64,000 nt of DNA, from NCBI GenBank assembly GCA_014380365.1, contig JACMJZ010000024.1:228403-292402 (forward strand). Reading direction: 5' to 3'. The notes under the pieces are model-generated. The model did not search any database. It was not told where the DNA came from and saw only the letters and a program-made list of their open reading frames with translations. Shown here in pieces: positions 27,371 through 36,377 of this stretch (position 1 is its first letter; every line of letters starts with the position of its first letter). The position numbers and the translations under genes are program-made. This stretch comes from Pyrinomonadaceae bacterium (GTDB taxonomy: Bacteria > Acidobacteriota > Blastocatellia > Pyrinomonadales > Pyrinomonadaceae).

Positions 27371-27952
27371 GTGTCACGGTTGCGAATTCTCAATTCACAT
27401 CGTGCTGTGAGGATTGCCGCGCTGGCAATCCTCCTCGGATATTCCATTCCCTGCTCCGCGTGGGAGCGGAGCGTGGCCGTAAATCCGCAGGTCAACACTC
27501 GCAACGAAGACGCGGATGGTACCCTGGCTGAAATTAAGGACAAGCACCGCGTGGCTCTACTGATTACCCGGAATTCAGTCGTGCACGTCAGTGGGTCCGA
27601 TGGATCTATCGTGCGTGAAGCGCTGGCGGCGGAGATTGGAAAATCTCTCAGGTATCGCCTCGCATACGGAGTAATCTCTGGCAAACTTAATCAATACATG
27701 CGGAAGCATCGCAGCATGCGTCCGGTTCAGGAGATTGCGCAGGCTGATTTCATCGTCTACTTCAGATTGGTGGAGTATCGCCGGGTGCTAAACGGCGTCT
27801 ATCCCTATGGCGAGTTGTACGTCATCGTCAACCAACAACCCGGCGAGACGCTTCCCGCGCGAGTAATCTGGAAAACGAAGAAGTTGATGTTCGCGGAAGA
27901 TGCTGTCAAGAACCTTGTCAAGGACTTGAAGCGAGTGCGCGAGGAGCGGTGA
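27371..27952 (+). CDS. exported protein of unknown function
   Basis: 193 residues from the GTG at 27371, which lies just before a signal peptide (RIAALAILLGYSIPCSAW). The frame is open further upstream over the end of the hydrolase gene, but that part is its shadow. The mature protein has alternating strands and helices: RVALLITRNSVVHVSG, DFIVYFRLVEYRRVLNG and ELYVIVNQQPG, and ends with a charged helix. It is unrecognised, and resembles in style small periplasmic proteins that measure or bind rather than catalyse. Confidence 0.6.
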   Translation: MSRLRILNSHRAVRIAALAILLGYSIPCSAWERSVAVNPQVNTRNEDADGTLAEIKDKHRVALLITRNSVVHVSGSDGSIVREALAAEIGKSLRYRLAYGVISGKLNQYMRKHRSMRPVQEIAQADFIVYFRLVEYRRVLNGVYPYGELYVIVNQQPGETLPARVIWKTKKLMFAEDAVKNLVKDLKRVREER

Positions 27953-27966
27953 CCTTCGCTCAAGTA

Positions 27967-28030
27967 GTTCAGAGTTCAAACTTTAGTTTGCATTTTGGAG
28001 ATCGGACAAGCTAAAGCTTGAACTCTGAAC
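27967..28030. repeat. GTTCAGAGTTCAA palindrome, family A copy 3
   Basis: Outer arms GTTCAGAGTTCAA and TTGAACTCTGAAC are perfect complements; the inner part has CTTTAGTTTG and CAAGCTAAAG. It fills the space between the exported protein and the alcohol dehydrogenase. Confidence 0.9.
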
Positions 28031-28059
28031 AGCTCGAGTCAGTCCCGCATTGAGATGTT

Positions 28060-29202
28060 ATGAAAACAAGAGCTGCTGTTCTTTACGAAACTGGCGCGCC
28101 GCGGCCTTACGCGCAAAGCTTGCCCCTGGTGGTTGATGAAATTGACCTCGAGGGTCCGGGCCCGGGCGAAGTGTTGGTGGAGATTGTTGGCGCCGGATTA
28201 TGCCATTCGGATTTGTCTGTAGTAGACGGATCACGCCCGCGGCCACTGCCGATGGTTCTGGGCCATGAAGCGAGTGGAATTGTGCGCGAGGTTGGCCCAA
28301 ACGTGGGGGAGTTCAGCTCCGGAGATCATGTGGTGTTTAGTTGGGTCCCTGTGTGCGGGCGCTGTCTCTATTGCGCCTCCGGCCGGGGGGCCATGTGTGA
28401 ACCCGGAAACGCTGCGAACCTCGTGGGTACTCTACTCAGCGGCACGCGCCGGTTTAGTGATTCAAGATCGAACCCGCCACAGGCTTGCAGTCATCATCTG
28501 GGCGTTTCAGCTTTTTCACAATTCACTGTTGCTGCCCAGGAATCCCTCGTAAAAATTGATGCGTCTCTTCCGCTCGCCATGGCTGCGCTCTTCGGCTGCG
28601 CGGTAATGACTGGCGTGGGTGCAGTCGTCAACACCGTGAGTGTCCAACCGGGAATGTCGGTGGCAGTTTTTGGAATGGGCGGTGTAGGACTCAGTGCGGT
28701 CATGGGCGCACGCGCGGTCGGTGCTTACCCAATCATTGCCGTGGATAAGATTGATGAAAAACTCGGGCTCGCCCGTGAAGTCGGAGCGACGCACACGATT
28801 AATGCCGAAACGGACGATGCTGTCGCGGCGATAAAGGATATCGGCGGCGGCGGCGCAGATTACGTTTTTGAAAGCGTTGGCAGCGAGGTGGTATTGATCC
28901 AGGCCTATCAGTCCACCAGGCGCGGCGGCACGACGGTCACCGTCGGACTACCGGCCCCCAGTAAAATGTTCTCCGTCCCTGCGCTTAGTATTGTCGCCGA
29001 AGAACGAACGATCAAAGGGTCTTATATGGGAGGCTGTGTTCCGCGGCGGGACATCCCGCGCTTCATCGCAATGCATCAGGCAGGAATTCTGCCCGTTGAC
29101 AAGCTGCAAACACATACCTTGCGCCTGGAGGAAATCAACGCAGGTTTCGATCGCCTGGCTCTGGCTCAGGCAGTCCGTCAAATCATCGACTTTTCTGGAT
29201 AG
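28060..29202 (+). CDS. zinc-dependent alcohol dehydrogenase (MDR family)
   Basis: 380 residues. Medium-chain dehydrogenase with catalytic-zinc ligands in GLCHSD and GHEASG, the structural-zinc lobe CGRCLYCASGRGAMC (four Cys) and the NAD-binding motif GMGGVG with a following acidic residue (AVDK), favouring NAD over NADP. The length and the Arg-rich segment after the lobe resemble class III/aryl-type alcohol dehydrogenases. The reaction would be alcohol to aldehyde; the substrate is not evident. It is preceded by a palindrome and followed by another, so probably a single transcription unit. Confidence 0.92.
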   Translation: MKTRAAVLYETGAPRPYAQSLPLVVDEIDLEGPGPGEVLVEIVGAGLCHSDLSVVDGSRPRPLPMVLGHEASGIVREVGPNVGEFSSGDHVVFSWVPVCGRCLYCASGRGAMCEPGNAANLVGTLLSGTRRFSDSRSNPPQACSHHLGVSAFSQFTVAAQESLVKIDASLPLAMAALFGCAVMTGVGAVVNTVSVQPGMSVAVFGMGGVGLSAVMGARAVGAYPIIAVDKIDEKLGLAREVGATHTINAETDDAVAAIKDIGGGGADYVFESVGSEVVLIQAYQSTRRGGTTVTVGLPAPSKMFSVPALSIVAEERTIKGSYMGGCVPRRDIPRFIAMHQAGILPVDKLQTHTLRLEEINAGFDRLALAQAVRQIIDFSG

Positions 29203-29232
29203 GCCTCACAAGTGGTGGCCTAATTTCGATTT

Positions 29233-29330
29233 TCTCTGTGCGTCCTCTGTGTTCTCTGTGTCTCTGTGGTGAGCAATGGCTAACAAAGATTCACCACGGA
29301 GGCACAGAGAACACAGAGGACGCACAGAGG
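29233..29330. repeat. long inverted repeat (CTCTGTG type)
   Basis: Arms 29233-29272 and 29291-29330 pair over 40 bases with about three mismatches, each made of repeated CTCTGTG or CACAGAG. The loop is 18 bases. It lies between the alcohol dehydrogenase and thioesterase genes. Confidence 0.92.
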
Positions 29331-29350
29331 CTTGAGCGGTTTAAAACCAC

Positions 29351-29794
29351 ATGACGCAGAAATCACAAGTCACCCGCGCTGAGTATTCCCGCTTCCTGGC
29401 GCTGCCGACGCGTTGGATGGACAACGACGTCTACGGTCATATCAACAATGCGCTTTACTACGGCTTCTTCGACTCCGCGATCAACCATTACCTCATCGCC
29501 GAGGGTGGGCTGGACATCAACGCCGGACAAGTCATCGGCTTCGCAGTTGAGTCGCAATGTCAGTATCAGCAGCCGCTAGCCTTTCCCGAAGTAGTGGAGG
29601 TTGGACTTCGCGTCGGCAAACTGGGAAACTCCAGCGTTCGATATGAACTTGCCATTTTCAAGCAAGGCGAAACTTTCGCCGCCGCGGTTGGTTATTTCGT
29701 CCACGTCTTCGTGGATCGGCAGACCCAACGGCCAGTGTCGATGCCGGAGTCAATTCGCACCGCGCTGACACGTTTAATCATGACAACGACATAG
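29351..29794 (+). CDS. acyl-CoA thioesterase, hotdog fold (4HBT type)
   Basis: 147 residues. The active-site segment [24 protein letters not shown] is that of the 4-hydroxybenzoyl-CoA thioesterase/YbgC group, with the Asp of [10 protein letters not shown] as the catalytic residue. A second strand block ([22 protein letters not shown]) follows. It should hydrolyse acyl-CoA thioesters in the cytoplasm. The start lies 20 bases after a long inverted repeat with no strong RBS visible. Confidence 0.88.
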   Translation: MTQKSQVTRAEYSRFLALPTRWMDNDVYGHINNALYYGFFDSAINHYLIAEGGLDINAGQVIGFAVESQCQYQQPLAFPEVVEVGLRVGKLGNSSVRYELAIFKQGETFAAAVGYFVHVFVDRQTQRPVSMPESIRTALTRLIMTTT

Positions 29795-29854
29795 GGGGAC
29801 CGGAATGGGTGTATGGAACGCGACAATCGTGCGGATGCCGTACCGGCGCAGTTT

Positions 29855-29950
29855 GCCTTTGCGAACCTTTGCGTCTACTTTGCGCTCTTTGCGGTTACGG
29901 TTTTGTTCTACCGCAAAGGACGCAAAGCACGCGCAAAGGAACGCAAAGGA
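29855..29950. repeat. long inverted repeat (CTTTGCG type)
   Basis: Arms 29855-29895 and 29910-29950 are imperfect 41-base complements built of CTTTGCG/CGCAAAG units. It lies just upstream of the next signal peptide and in an open frame that starts at 29805, which is therefore not taken as the gene start. Confidence 0.85.
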
Positions 29951-29963
29951 ATGGAGACCCAGA

Positions 29964-30473
29964 TTGGCTCTGCTAAGAATGCTTTTGTTAGTCCTCTCCG
30001 GATTATTGCTGGGTATAGCGCCGCATGTAAGCGCGCAGACTCGCGCCCCAAAGCCTAACTGGAACGGTCATTGGAACTGGGCCATTTATCCCAAAGACAG
30101 GAGCGAGTTGCCACCGGCTTATCAGGACACCGAGAACATCAGGGAGATACCGGCATATGCCCTTGACCTGACTCTCAAACAGCGTGGCAACAGATTGCGT
30201 GGTACCTGGGGACTGCTGGCGCGCTACCTCGCGCGGCTCGACGATGGCGATATCGCAACAACTATCAAAGGAAACCAGGCCACCTTGCGATTGAGGAGTA
30301 ACTTCGGAGGCTCGGCTACAATCCTCTTGACTCTTCGCGGTGACAAGATTCATTGGAAACGGATCAATGCCTCAGGCGAATATTACTTTCCCAAGTCAGA
30401 GATTCTGCATCGCGTGCAGCCCGGCGAGAAACTGCCCTACGTTGCGAATGAAGAGACAGAAGATCCGGAATAG
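29964..30473 (+). CDS. exported protein of unknown function
   Basis: About 170 residues. I place the start at TTG 29964 (GGAG seven bases upstream) or at ATG 29979; both lead into the signal peptide [20 protein letters not shown]. The longer frame from 29805 runs through a palindromic repeat. The mature part ([59 protein letters not shown]) has the beta-strand repetition of a small lipocalin-like or DUF-type barrel. No family assigned. Confidence 0.6.
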   Translation: MALLRMLLLVLSGLLLGIAPHVSAQTRAPKPNWNGHWNWAIYPKDRSELPPAYQDTENIREIPAYALDLTLKQRGNRLRGTWGLLARYLARLDDGDIATTIKGNQATLRLRSNFGGSATILLTLRGDKIHWKRINASGEYYFPKSEILHRVQPGEKLPYVANEETEDPE

Positions 30474-30481
30474 GGACTAAT

Positions 30482-30976
30482 TTGACTGACAACACTCTAC
30501 CCTGCCCGTGCGGCTCGGGCGCAAGCTTCGCCGATTGCTGCGAGCCGGTCATCAAGGGCGAGCGAGAAGCTGAAACTGCGGAAGAGTTGATGCGCGCTCG
30601 CTACTCTGCCTTCGCTGCCGGAGAGATCGATTTCATCGTCGCTTCAACGCACTCGAGTACGAGGCGTGAGGTGGATATCGCATTCACCACCGAGTGGTCC
30701 CGGAATTCGACCTGGCAGGGACTGCAAATCATTGAGACTAAGGACATCAGCGACGACAAGACACTGGTTTCGTTTGAAGCGAAGTTTACGCAGGAGGGTG
30801 CTGAGCAAACTCACCGGGAGAAAAGTGTCTTCGAACGTGAGGATGGTCAGTGGCGTTTTGTCACGGGAGACGAACTAAAGAATCCCACCGTCAGATATGA
30901 AACACCGCGCCCCGGCCGGAATGAGCCCTGCCCGTGTGGGTCGGGCAAGAAGTACAAGAAGTGCTGCGGCGCTTAG
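30482..30976 (+). CDS. YchJ family protein with two SEC-C motifs
   Basis: 164 residues from the TTG at 30482. An N-terminal zinc motif [13 protein letters not shown], a central NTF2-like domain of the YchJ type ([43 protein letters not shown]), and a second SEC-C motif [13 protein letters not shown] at the very end. SEC-C motifs bind zinc and in SecA mediate SecB/ribosome contact; YchJ itself has no settled role. The start is nine bases after the stop of the upstream exported-protein gene, so the two are cotranscribed. Confidence 0.88.
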   Translation: MTDNTLPCPCGSGASFADCCEPVIKGEREAETAEELMRARYSAFAAGEIDFIVASTHSSTRREVDIAFTTEWSRNSTWQGLQIIETKDISDDKTLVSFEAKFTQEGAEQTHREKSVFEREDGQWRFVTGDELKNPTVRYETPRPGRNEPCPCGSGKKYKKCCGA

Positions 30977-30990
30977 GAGCGTCTTAACCT

Positions 30991-31019
30991 GGGAGCGCAG
31001 GCATCCTGCCTGCGCTTCC
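30991..31019. repeat. GC hairpin GGGAGCGCAGGCA
   Basis: GGGAGCGCAGGCA then TCC then TGCCTGCGCTTCC: a strong 13-bp stem with one mismatch, 15 bases after the YchJ stop. It may end transcription but has no T-run. Similar G/C hairpins occur at 48291 and near the window's right edge. Confidence 0.7.
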
Positions 31020-31062
31020 AGCTCACCGCTCGGTGATAACAAGACATTAGTTAGGTAGCATC

Positions 31063-31587
31063 ATGATTAAACAGTTCGCATTCGTTGCCGCACTTACTTT
31101 GCTGCTCAACTCTGGAGCTGTCCTGTTTCAACAGGAAGCCCCGCCAATCAGAAACTTTCTGCGCGTCAACGAACAGTTTTGCACTGGTGGACAACCGCGG
31201 GTCGAGCACCTGGCCAAGCTGAAGGCAGATGGCATTACGACCATCATTAACTTAAGACCTGCGGGCGAACACCGCGCCGCGGAAGAAGAAGCAATGGCCA
31301 AGGAATTGGGGCTGCGCTACTTCAACATTCCCGTTGTGTTCGCAGATCCGAAAGACGAGCAGGTCGATGAGTTTCTCAAGATTACGGACGACCCGAAGAA
31401 CCGGCCGGCGTTTATTCATTGCGCCGGCGCCATTCGTGTCGGAGCATTCTGGATGATCCGCCGCGTAGTGCGCGATGGCTGGACAATCGAAGCGGCGGAG
31501 GAAGAAGCGAAGAAGATCGGCTTGCGTGAGAGTCCGCACCTAAACGAATTCGCGCGCAAGTATATTGAGCGTCATCGGAAGAAGTAG
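31063..31587 (+). CDS. exported DSP/PTP-like phosphatase domain protein (BLH type)
   Basis: 174 residues. Signal peptide near 1-22. The body matches the beta-lactamase-hydrolase-like phosphatase group: FLRVNEQFCTGGQPRVEHLAKLKADGITTIINLRP, then a catalytic loop HCAGAIRVGAFW. The loop is C-x4-R, one residue shorter than the classical C-x5-R; this short form is known in this group. An Asp upstream (VFADPKDEQ) could serve as general acid. Probably a periplasmic phosphatase-like protein or binding module; activity not certain. Confidence 0.8.
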   Translation: MIKQFAFVAALTLLLNSGAVLFQQEAPPIRNFLRVNEQFCTGGQPRVEHLAKLKADGITTIINLRPAGEHRAAEEEAMAKELGLRYFNIPVVFADPKDEQVDEFLKITDDPKNRPAFIHCAGAIRVGAFWMIRRVVRDGWTIEAAEEEAKKIGLRESPHLNEFARKYIERHRKK

Positions 31588-31599
31588 CAGCCTGCATTA

Positions 31600-31696
31600 C
31601 TTTGCGGCCCTTTGCGTCCCCCCTTTGCGTCCTTTGCGGTAAATCAAAACAGTAAACCGCAAAGCGCGCAAAGGGGGGACGCAAAGAGCCGCAAAG
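31600..31696. repeat. long inverted repeat (CTTTGCG type)
   Basis: Arms 31600-31640 and 31656-31696 pair over 41 bases with few mismatches, built of CTTTGCG(G/T)CC units around a run of six C. It lies between the phosphatase-like gene and osmC. Confidence 0.92.
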
Positions 31697-31729
31697 ATAG
31701 GCATCATCACAACCCACATAGGAGAAATC

Positions 31730-32155
31730 ATGAAACGTAAAGCGTCAGCAGTTTGGAACGGTGGTCTTAAGGACGGAAAGGGAACAATCTCGACTGATAG
31801 CGGGGTGCTTGCGGACACACAATATTCGTTTAGCACTCGTTTTGAGGAAGGGAAGGGTACGAACCCGGAAGAACTGATTGCGGCCGCACACGCAGGCTGC
31901 TTCTCGATGGCGCTGTCTGGCAAATTAGGCGCCGCCAATCTAACCGCCGAGAGCATTAACACCACAGCGACGGTCTCGCTCGAGAAAACAGACGCAGGAT
32001 TCACGATTACAGCAGTACACCTGGAGGTCAGTGCAAAAGTTCCGGGTGCCGACCAGCAGGCGTTTGAGGCTGCAGCCAACGAGGCCAAAGCCGGATGCCC
32101 GGTGTCGCGTCTGTTAAATGCGACGATCACGATGGCAGCGAGGCTTGAAACTTAG
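31730..32155 (+). CDS. osmC: OsmC family peroxiredoxin
   Basis: 141 residues, the full length for the family. The two redox cysteines are in AHAGCFSMAL and AGCPVSRLL; KRKASAVWNGGLKDGKGTIST is the usual N-terminal strand pair. OsmC reduces organic hydroperoxides with thiol cofactors in the cytoplasm. AGGAG is placed well before the ATG. It is flanked by palindromes on both sides, so an independent unit. Confidence 0.94.
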   Translation: MKRKASAVWNGGLKDGKGTISTDSGVLADTQYSFSTRFEEGKGTNPEELIAAAHAGCFSMALSGKLGAANLTAESINTTATVSLEKTDAGFTITAVHLEVSAKVPGADQQAFEAAANEAKAGCPVSRLLNATITMAARLET

Positions 32156-32169
32156 GATTGAGGCCGGCA

Positions 32170-32232
32170 GTTTAGAGTACAACGTTTACGTTGCTCTGTG
32201 GGAAGCAGCAAGCTAGAGCTTGTACTCTAAAC
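32170..32232. repeat. GTTTAGAGTACA palindrome, family A copy 4
   Basis: Perfect outer arms GTTTAGAGTACA and TGTACTCTAAAC with inner ACGTTTACGTTG and CAAGCTAGAGCTTG. Same size and design as the other three family A copies. Confidence 0.92.
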
Positions 32233-32268
32233 TACGCCCGCACGCCCAATCGAGAAGGGAGAACAGTG

Positions 32269-33630
32269 ATGAAACCTAAATGGATTGTACTGTGGTCATT
32301 CGTCTTGTGCATGGGATTAGCTTCCGCACAGGTGCCTAAACAGCATCATTGGTCATCCTTCCGTGGCGAACGCGCTGCGGGCGTTGCTGAAGGACAGCGC
32401 CTCCCGGAAAAGTGGGACGCGCCCAAAGCACTCAACATCAAATGGAAGACCGCGATTCCCGGCCTCGGGCACTCAAGTCCGATCGTGTGGGGCGATCGTG
32501 TATTCCTGACGACGGCGATCAGCAGCAAGGGCGGTGACACATTCCGCAAAGGTCTCTATGGCGACGGCGACGCTTCCGACGACCGCTCGAGTCAACAATG
32601 GAAGCTATATGCGGTTGATAAAAAGAGCGGCCGGATTATCTGGGACCGCATAGCCTACGAAGGCGTGCCGCGTGAGAAGCGACACATCAAGGCCAGCTAC
32701 GCGAATGCGACGCCTGCGACCGACGGTCGTTACGTGATCGCTTTCTTTGGCTCGCAAGGGCTTTACGCATTCGACGTGAAGGGCCGCCTTGTTTGGAAGA
32801 AAGATCTCGGAGTGCTCAACGCCGGCGCTTATGACCTGCCTGACTACGAGTGGGGCACAGCGAGTTCGCCAATCATCTACAGAGACCTCGTCATCGTCCA
32901 GTGCGACACGCAAAAGGGATCGTTTCTGCTCGCCGCCGATATCAAAACGGGCAAGACTGTTTGGAAAACCGATCGGGAAGAACTTCCCTCCTGGGGCACG
33001 CCAAATATCTTCACGGGTAAAGATCGCGTCGAACTGGTAACCAATGCGTCAAACTTCATTCGCGGTTACGATCCGGCGAGCGGCAAAGAACTCTGGCGGC
33101 TGGGCGGAAGTTCAAAGATAACGGCGCCGACTCCGGTCTTTTCCGGTGACCTGATTGTGGTTGCCAGCGGTCGCCGGCCCGAAGCGCCAATCTTCGTAAT
33201 CCGCGCTGGAGCGTCAGGCGACATCACACTCGCCACGGGCCAGAGTTCGAGCAAGGACATTGCCTGGAGCAAGAAGGCGCGCGGCTCCTACATGCCAACG
33301 CCGCTGATCTATGGTGACTACCTCTACGTGCTGTCGAATCAGGGCGTGTTCGATTGCTACGAACTCAAAACTGGAAACGAGATATACCGTGAACGGATTC
33401 CTCATCATGGGAGTGGGTTCAGCGCTTCGCCGGTCGCTGCCGACGGAAAGATATATCTCCCCAGCGAAGACGGCGACATGTTTGTCGTCAAGGCAGGTCC
33501 AAAGTTTGAAGTGCTCGCGAACAACCCCATCGGCGAACCTCTAATGGCGACCCCGGCAATTTCGGATGGCCGGATGTTTGTCAGGTCTCAGCAGCACCTC
33601 TTCGCGATCGGTGCGGTAGCCCGACCGTAA
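32269..33630 (+). CDS. exported PQQ-repeat beta-propeller protein
   Basis: 453 residues from the ATG at 32269 (GAAGGGAGA upstream; signal peptide [20 protein letters not shown]). The longer frame from 32191 begins in the palindrome. The mature part carries repeated PQQ_2-type blades: [74 protein letters not shown]. Tryptophan-rich blades suit a periplasmic scaffold or sensor rather than a PQQ enzyme. Its TAA lies inside the left arm of an inverted repeat (33619-33640) shared with the next gene. Confidence 0.88.
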   Translation: MKPKWIVLWSFVLCMGLASAQVPKQHHWSSFRGERAAGVAEGQRLPEKWDAPKALNIKWKTAIPGLGHSSPIVWGDRVFLTTAISSKGGDTFRKGLYGDGDASDDRSSQQWKLYAVDKKSGRIIWDRIAYEGVPREKRHIKASYANATPATDGRYVIAFFGSQGLYAFDVKGRLVWKKDLGVLNAGAYDLPDYEWGTASSPIIYRDLVIVQCDTQKGSFLLAADIKTGKTVWKTDREELPSWGTPNIFTGKDRVELVTNASNFIRGYDPASGKELWRLGGSSKITAPTPVFSGDLIVVASGRRPEAPIFVIRAGASGDITLATGQSSSKDIAWSKKARGSYMPTPLIYGDYLYVLSNQGVFDCYELKTGNEIYRERIPHHGSGFSASPVAADGKIYLPSEDGDMFVVKAGPKFEVLANNPIGEPLMATPAISDGRMFVRSQQHLFAIGAVARP

Positions 33631-33678
33631 GGGAGGGCGTGACGTGACAGTGAACAACGCCCTCCCTTACGGTCGGGC
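33619..33678. repeat. perfect inverted repeat spanning a stop and the next start
   Basis: Arms 33619-33640 and 33657-33678 are perfect 22-base complements (GCCCGACCGTAAGGGAGG and onward) with a 16-base loop. The stop of the PQQ gene is in the left arm, the GTG starts of the flavoprotein are in the loop, and the right arm codes for its first residues. Confidence 0.95.
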
Positions 33679-34918
33679 GACTGCCCCTGGCTCGGCTCAA
33701 AAACAGGAGTGGGACGTCATCATTATTGGCGGCGGCGCCGCGGGTCTTTTTTCCGGGATCGTGGCCGGTAAGCGCGGGCGCAAAGTCTTAGTGATCGAAC
33801 ATGCCGAAAGAGTCGGCAAAAAGATCGGCATCTCTGGCGGCGGCCGCTGCAACTTTACCAACACTGGGACCGGTCCCGATAACTTCATCTCCGCTAACCC
33901 GCATTTCTGCAAATCCGCGCTCGCCCGTTACACACCAGCCGACTTCATCGCGCTAGTGGAAAAACACGGCATCGCCTATCACCAAAAGAAGCTGGGCCAA
34001 CTCTTCTGCGACGGCAGCTCGCAACAGATAATCGACATGCTCCTGCGGGAATGCCAGGACGCTGGGGTGGAGATTCGTTGTGGCTGCGAGGTAGCAGAAG
34101 TCCGCGGTTCAGCAAGGGCTTTCACTATTCAAACCAACCAAGGGAGCTTCCAATCCTCTTCGCTGGTTATCGCCACTGGAGGGCTATCAATCGCACCCTT
34201 GGGAGCAACTGACTTCGGCTATCGCGTCGCCAGACAGTTTGGGTTGCGGATTGAAGAGACCCGCGCCGGCCTCGTGCCTTTAACACTGCCGCCGCGGGTA
34301 CAAAAGCAACTGACAAAGTTAAGCGGCATCTCGATCGATGCCCTGGTTGGTCGCCAGAGTCTTGCCTCGTCTGGTCGTGCTCGTAACGCACCCGTGTTTC
34401 GGGAAAACATTTTGATTACCCATCGCGGCCTGAGTGGGCCGGCCATTCTGCAAATCTCAACCTACTGGCGCCCCGGCGAGTCGATCTCAATCAATCTGCT
34501 GCCCGAAGCGAACGTAATGGAGATCATCTCATCGAAGTTACCTGAATCCGGTGCGGAGGCAGAAATTGAATTGGTAACGCTTCTCTCGCGTTACTTACCG
34601 CGTCGCTTTGCGCAAGCCTGGTGCGAACTCTACCACCCCTCCCGGCCCGTCAAGCAATACAACAGCGTCGAACTTCAGGAAATCGCGGCGCACATTCACA
34701 ACCTCCAACTCACTCCGTCCGGAACCGAAGGGTTCAGAAAAGCTGAAGTGACCGCCGGCGGCGTATCGACCGCGGAACTCTCCTCACAAACAATGGAAGC
34801 CAAACGGGTACCCGGCCTCTACTTCATCGGCGAAGTAGTGGATGTAACCGGCCAACTCGGCGGCTACAACTTTCAATGGGCCTGGGCATCAGGATATGCA
34901 GCGGGTCAGGTTGTCTAG
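33644..34918 (+). CDS. BaiN/HI0933 family flavoprotein (FAD-dependent oxidoreductase)
   Basis: 424 residues. FAD-binding dinucleotide motif VIIIGGGAAGLFSGIVA, family signature GKKIGISGGGRCNFTN, and the C-terminal GEVVDVTGQLGGYNFQWAWASGYAAG. Members reduce varied substrates (BaiN was tied to bile-acid dehydroxylation in gut bacteria); the role in this organism is unknown. The only starts available are GTG 33644 and GTG 33650, both in the loop of a perfect palindrome, so the stem could mask or expose the start and the first ~14 residues are repeat-coded. It follows the PQQ-propeller gene by 13 bases. Confidence 0.9.
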   Translation: MTVNNALPYGRATAPGSAQKQEWDVIIIGGGAAGLFSGIVAGKRGRKVLVIEHAERVGKKIGISGGGRCNFTNTGTGPDNFISANPHFCKSALARYTPADFIALVEKHGIAYHQKKLGQLFCDGSSQQIIDMLLRECQDAGVEIRCGCEVAEVRGSARAFTIQTNQGSFQSSSLVIATGGLSIAPLGATDFGYRVARQFGLRIEETRAGLVPLTLPPRVQKQLTKLSGISIDALVGRQSLASSGRARNAPVFRENILITHRGLSGPAILQISTYWRPGESISINLLPEANVMEIISSKLPESGAEAEIELVTLLSRYLPRRFAQAWCELYHPSRPVKQYNSVELQEIAAHIHNLQLTPSGTEGFRKAEVTAGGVSTAELSSQTMEAKRVPGLYFIGEVVDVTGQLGGYNFQWAWASGYAAGQVV

Positions 34919-35081
34919 CGCGCGTAGCGCTTTTCGTCTGGCATTTGCTGCATAACACTCGACGCGGGCGTATTATGAAGCCTCCTGTCGTTCGAATTGT
35001 CCCCTGCGCCTCAAGCCATGCTATTATCCGCACTCCCCCAACCATAGAATAGACTAAAGAATAAGCAAGAAGCTCCCGACA

Positions 35082-36323
35082 ATGTCCCGGCAAACAAACT
35101 TTTCGGCTGACCTGATACTCGTCTGTAATAGCCTCGATGCCGGTGGCATTGAGCGTGTCGTCTCCACGCTCGCCAATGAGTGGAGCCGGCGCGGGCGCAA
35201 GGTCTCAGTAGTAATGCTGCACGACCGGCGTCGGTTCTTCGCGCTCGACCCGGCGGTCCATCACGTCGTCATAGACAGGGTAGGGCTAACCTGGATCGCC
35301 GAGGGCCTGAAGAAACTCAAGTCTCGCATCGCGGAGTTTAGGGTCGCCAGGCCGTGGCTCATAGCCCTCTTCGGCTGGCCGCTGTATCACCTCTTCGCCG
35401 AACATTTCTACAGCTTAAACTTCCGGCTTTTCATTGAATATGAGTCGTGGGTTTTGCGGCGCGCACTAAGGCGCATCGAATCGCCTGTGGTTGTGTCGTT
35501 TGGCACCTCTATCAACATCATTACGCTTAGAGCTTGCGAGGGCATGGGAAGGCGCGTGATCATCTCCGAGCGCAACGACCCACGCCGGCTGGTTCGATTC
35601 GGGCTATGGGATTTAATGTGGCGGAAACACTACCGGAGCGCCGACCTCGTGACGGCGAACACGCGGGGTGCTCTCCTAGATATGGGAGACTACGTCGAGC
35701 CAGAGAAGCTGGCCTTCGTCCCCAATCCACTCGTATTCGAAAACGGAAACGGGCGCGCACGTCCGTCGTCTACTCCTTTCTTCCTGACCGTTGGCCGTCT
35801 GGTCCGGGACAAGGCGCATGACGTTCTCCTTGACGCCTTCGCGCTCCTCGGCGAAGAGATGGCTGAGTGGCGGCTGGCCGTCGTCGGAGACGGGAGAATG
35901 AGAGAAGCATTGAAGTCGCAGGCCACAAACCTGGGCATCGCCAAACGTATTGACTGGCATGGTATCGTGCAGGAACCGCACGTTCTCTACGGATCCGCGA
36001 GCATCTTCGCCATGCCCTCACGCGTTGAGGGTATGCCTAATGCCCTGCTTGAAGCGATGAGTTGCGGCCTTCCGGTGGTTGTAAGCGATGGTGCGCCGGG
36101 TCCGCTCGAACTGGTCGAAGACGAAGTGACTGGACTTGTGGTCCCCGTTAATGACGCTGTCGCATTGGCTGCAGCGCTTCGCCGCCTCGCTGACGACCCA
36201 TCGCTTTGCTATCGCCTGGGCAAGGCCGCAAGAGAGCGCGTGGCCGAGTATGAATTGCCACAGGCGATGGCTCAATGGGAGTCGGTCATCGGACTCCCCA
36301 CGATGGCCACTGAAGCGGTTTAA
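35082..36323 (+). CDS. glycosyltransferase family 4 type
   Basis: 413 residues. GT-B fold: N-terminal NSLDAGGIERVVSTLANEWSRRGRKVSVV, linker YVEPEKLAFVPNPL, C-terminal PFFLTVGRLVRDKAHDVLLDAFALL and the E-x7-E pair in EGMPNALLEAMSCGLPVV. It should transfer a sugar from a nucleotide donor to a lipid or glycan acceptor at the inner face of the membrane; donor unknown. An ABC exporter begins 54 bases later, suggesting a glycan or lipid-sugar pathway. The 163 bases upstream hold no gene. Confidence 0.9.
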   Translation: MSRQTNFSADLILVCNSLDAGGIERVVSTLANEWSRRGRKVSVVMLHDRRRFFALDPAVHHVVIDRVGLTWIAEGLKKLKSRIAEFRVARPWLIALFGWPLYHLFAEHFYSLNFRLFIEYESWVLRRALRRIESPVVVSFGTSINIITLRACEGMGRRVIISERNDPRRLVRFGLWDLMWRKHYRSADLVTANTRGALLDMGDYVEPEKLAFVPNPLVFENGNGRARPSSTPFFLTVGRLVRDKAHDVLLDAFALLGEEMAEWRLAVVGDGRMREALKSQATNLGIAKRIDWHGIVQEPHVLYGSASIFAMPSRVEGMPNALLEAMSCGLPVVVSDGAPGPLELVEDEVTGLVVPVNDAVALAAALRRLADDPSLCYRLGKAARERVAEYELPQAMAQWESVIGLPTMATEAV

Positions 36324-36377
36324 GCGCGCAGACCACGTTGATCCAGGTCGCCGGGTTGTCGTTTTTCGTTGTAGTCA

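Noticed and set aside
29805..29963. N-terminal extension of the exported protein at 29964
   Set aside because: It is a translation through a CTTTGCG palindrome; the signal peptide starts later.
29233..31696. Repeated units resembling a CRISPR array
   Set aside because: Units are heptamers arranged as single inverted repeats without regular unique spacers, and no cas gene is near.
34918..34936. AGCGC/GCGCT stem with short T-run as terminator of the flavoprotein gene
   Set aside because: The stem is only five pairs and the T-run four bases, too weak to call.
36361..36377. Earlier start for the ABC exporter
   Set aside because: No in-frame start with RBS; the ATG at 36378 is the first usable one.
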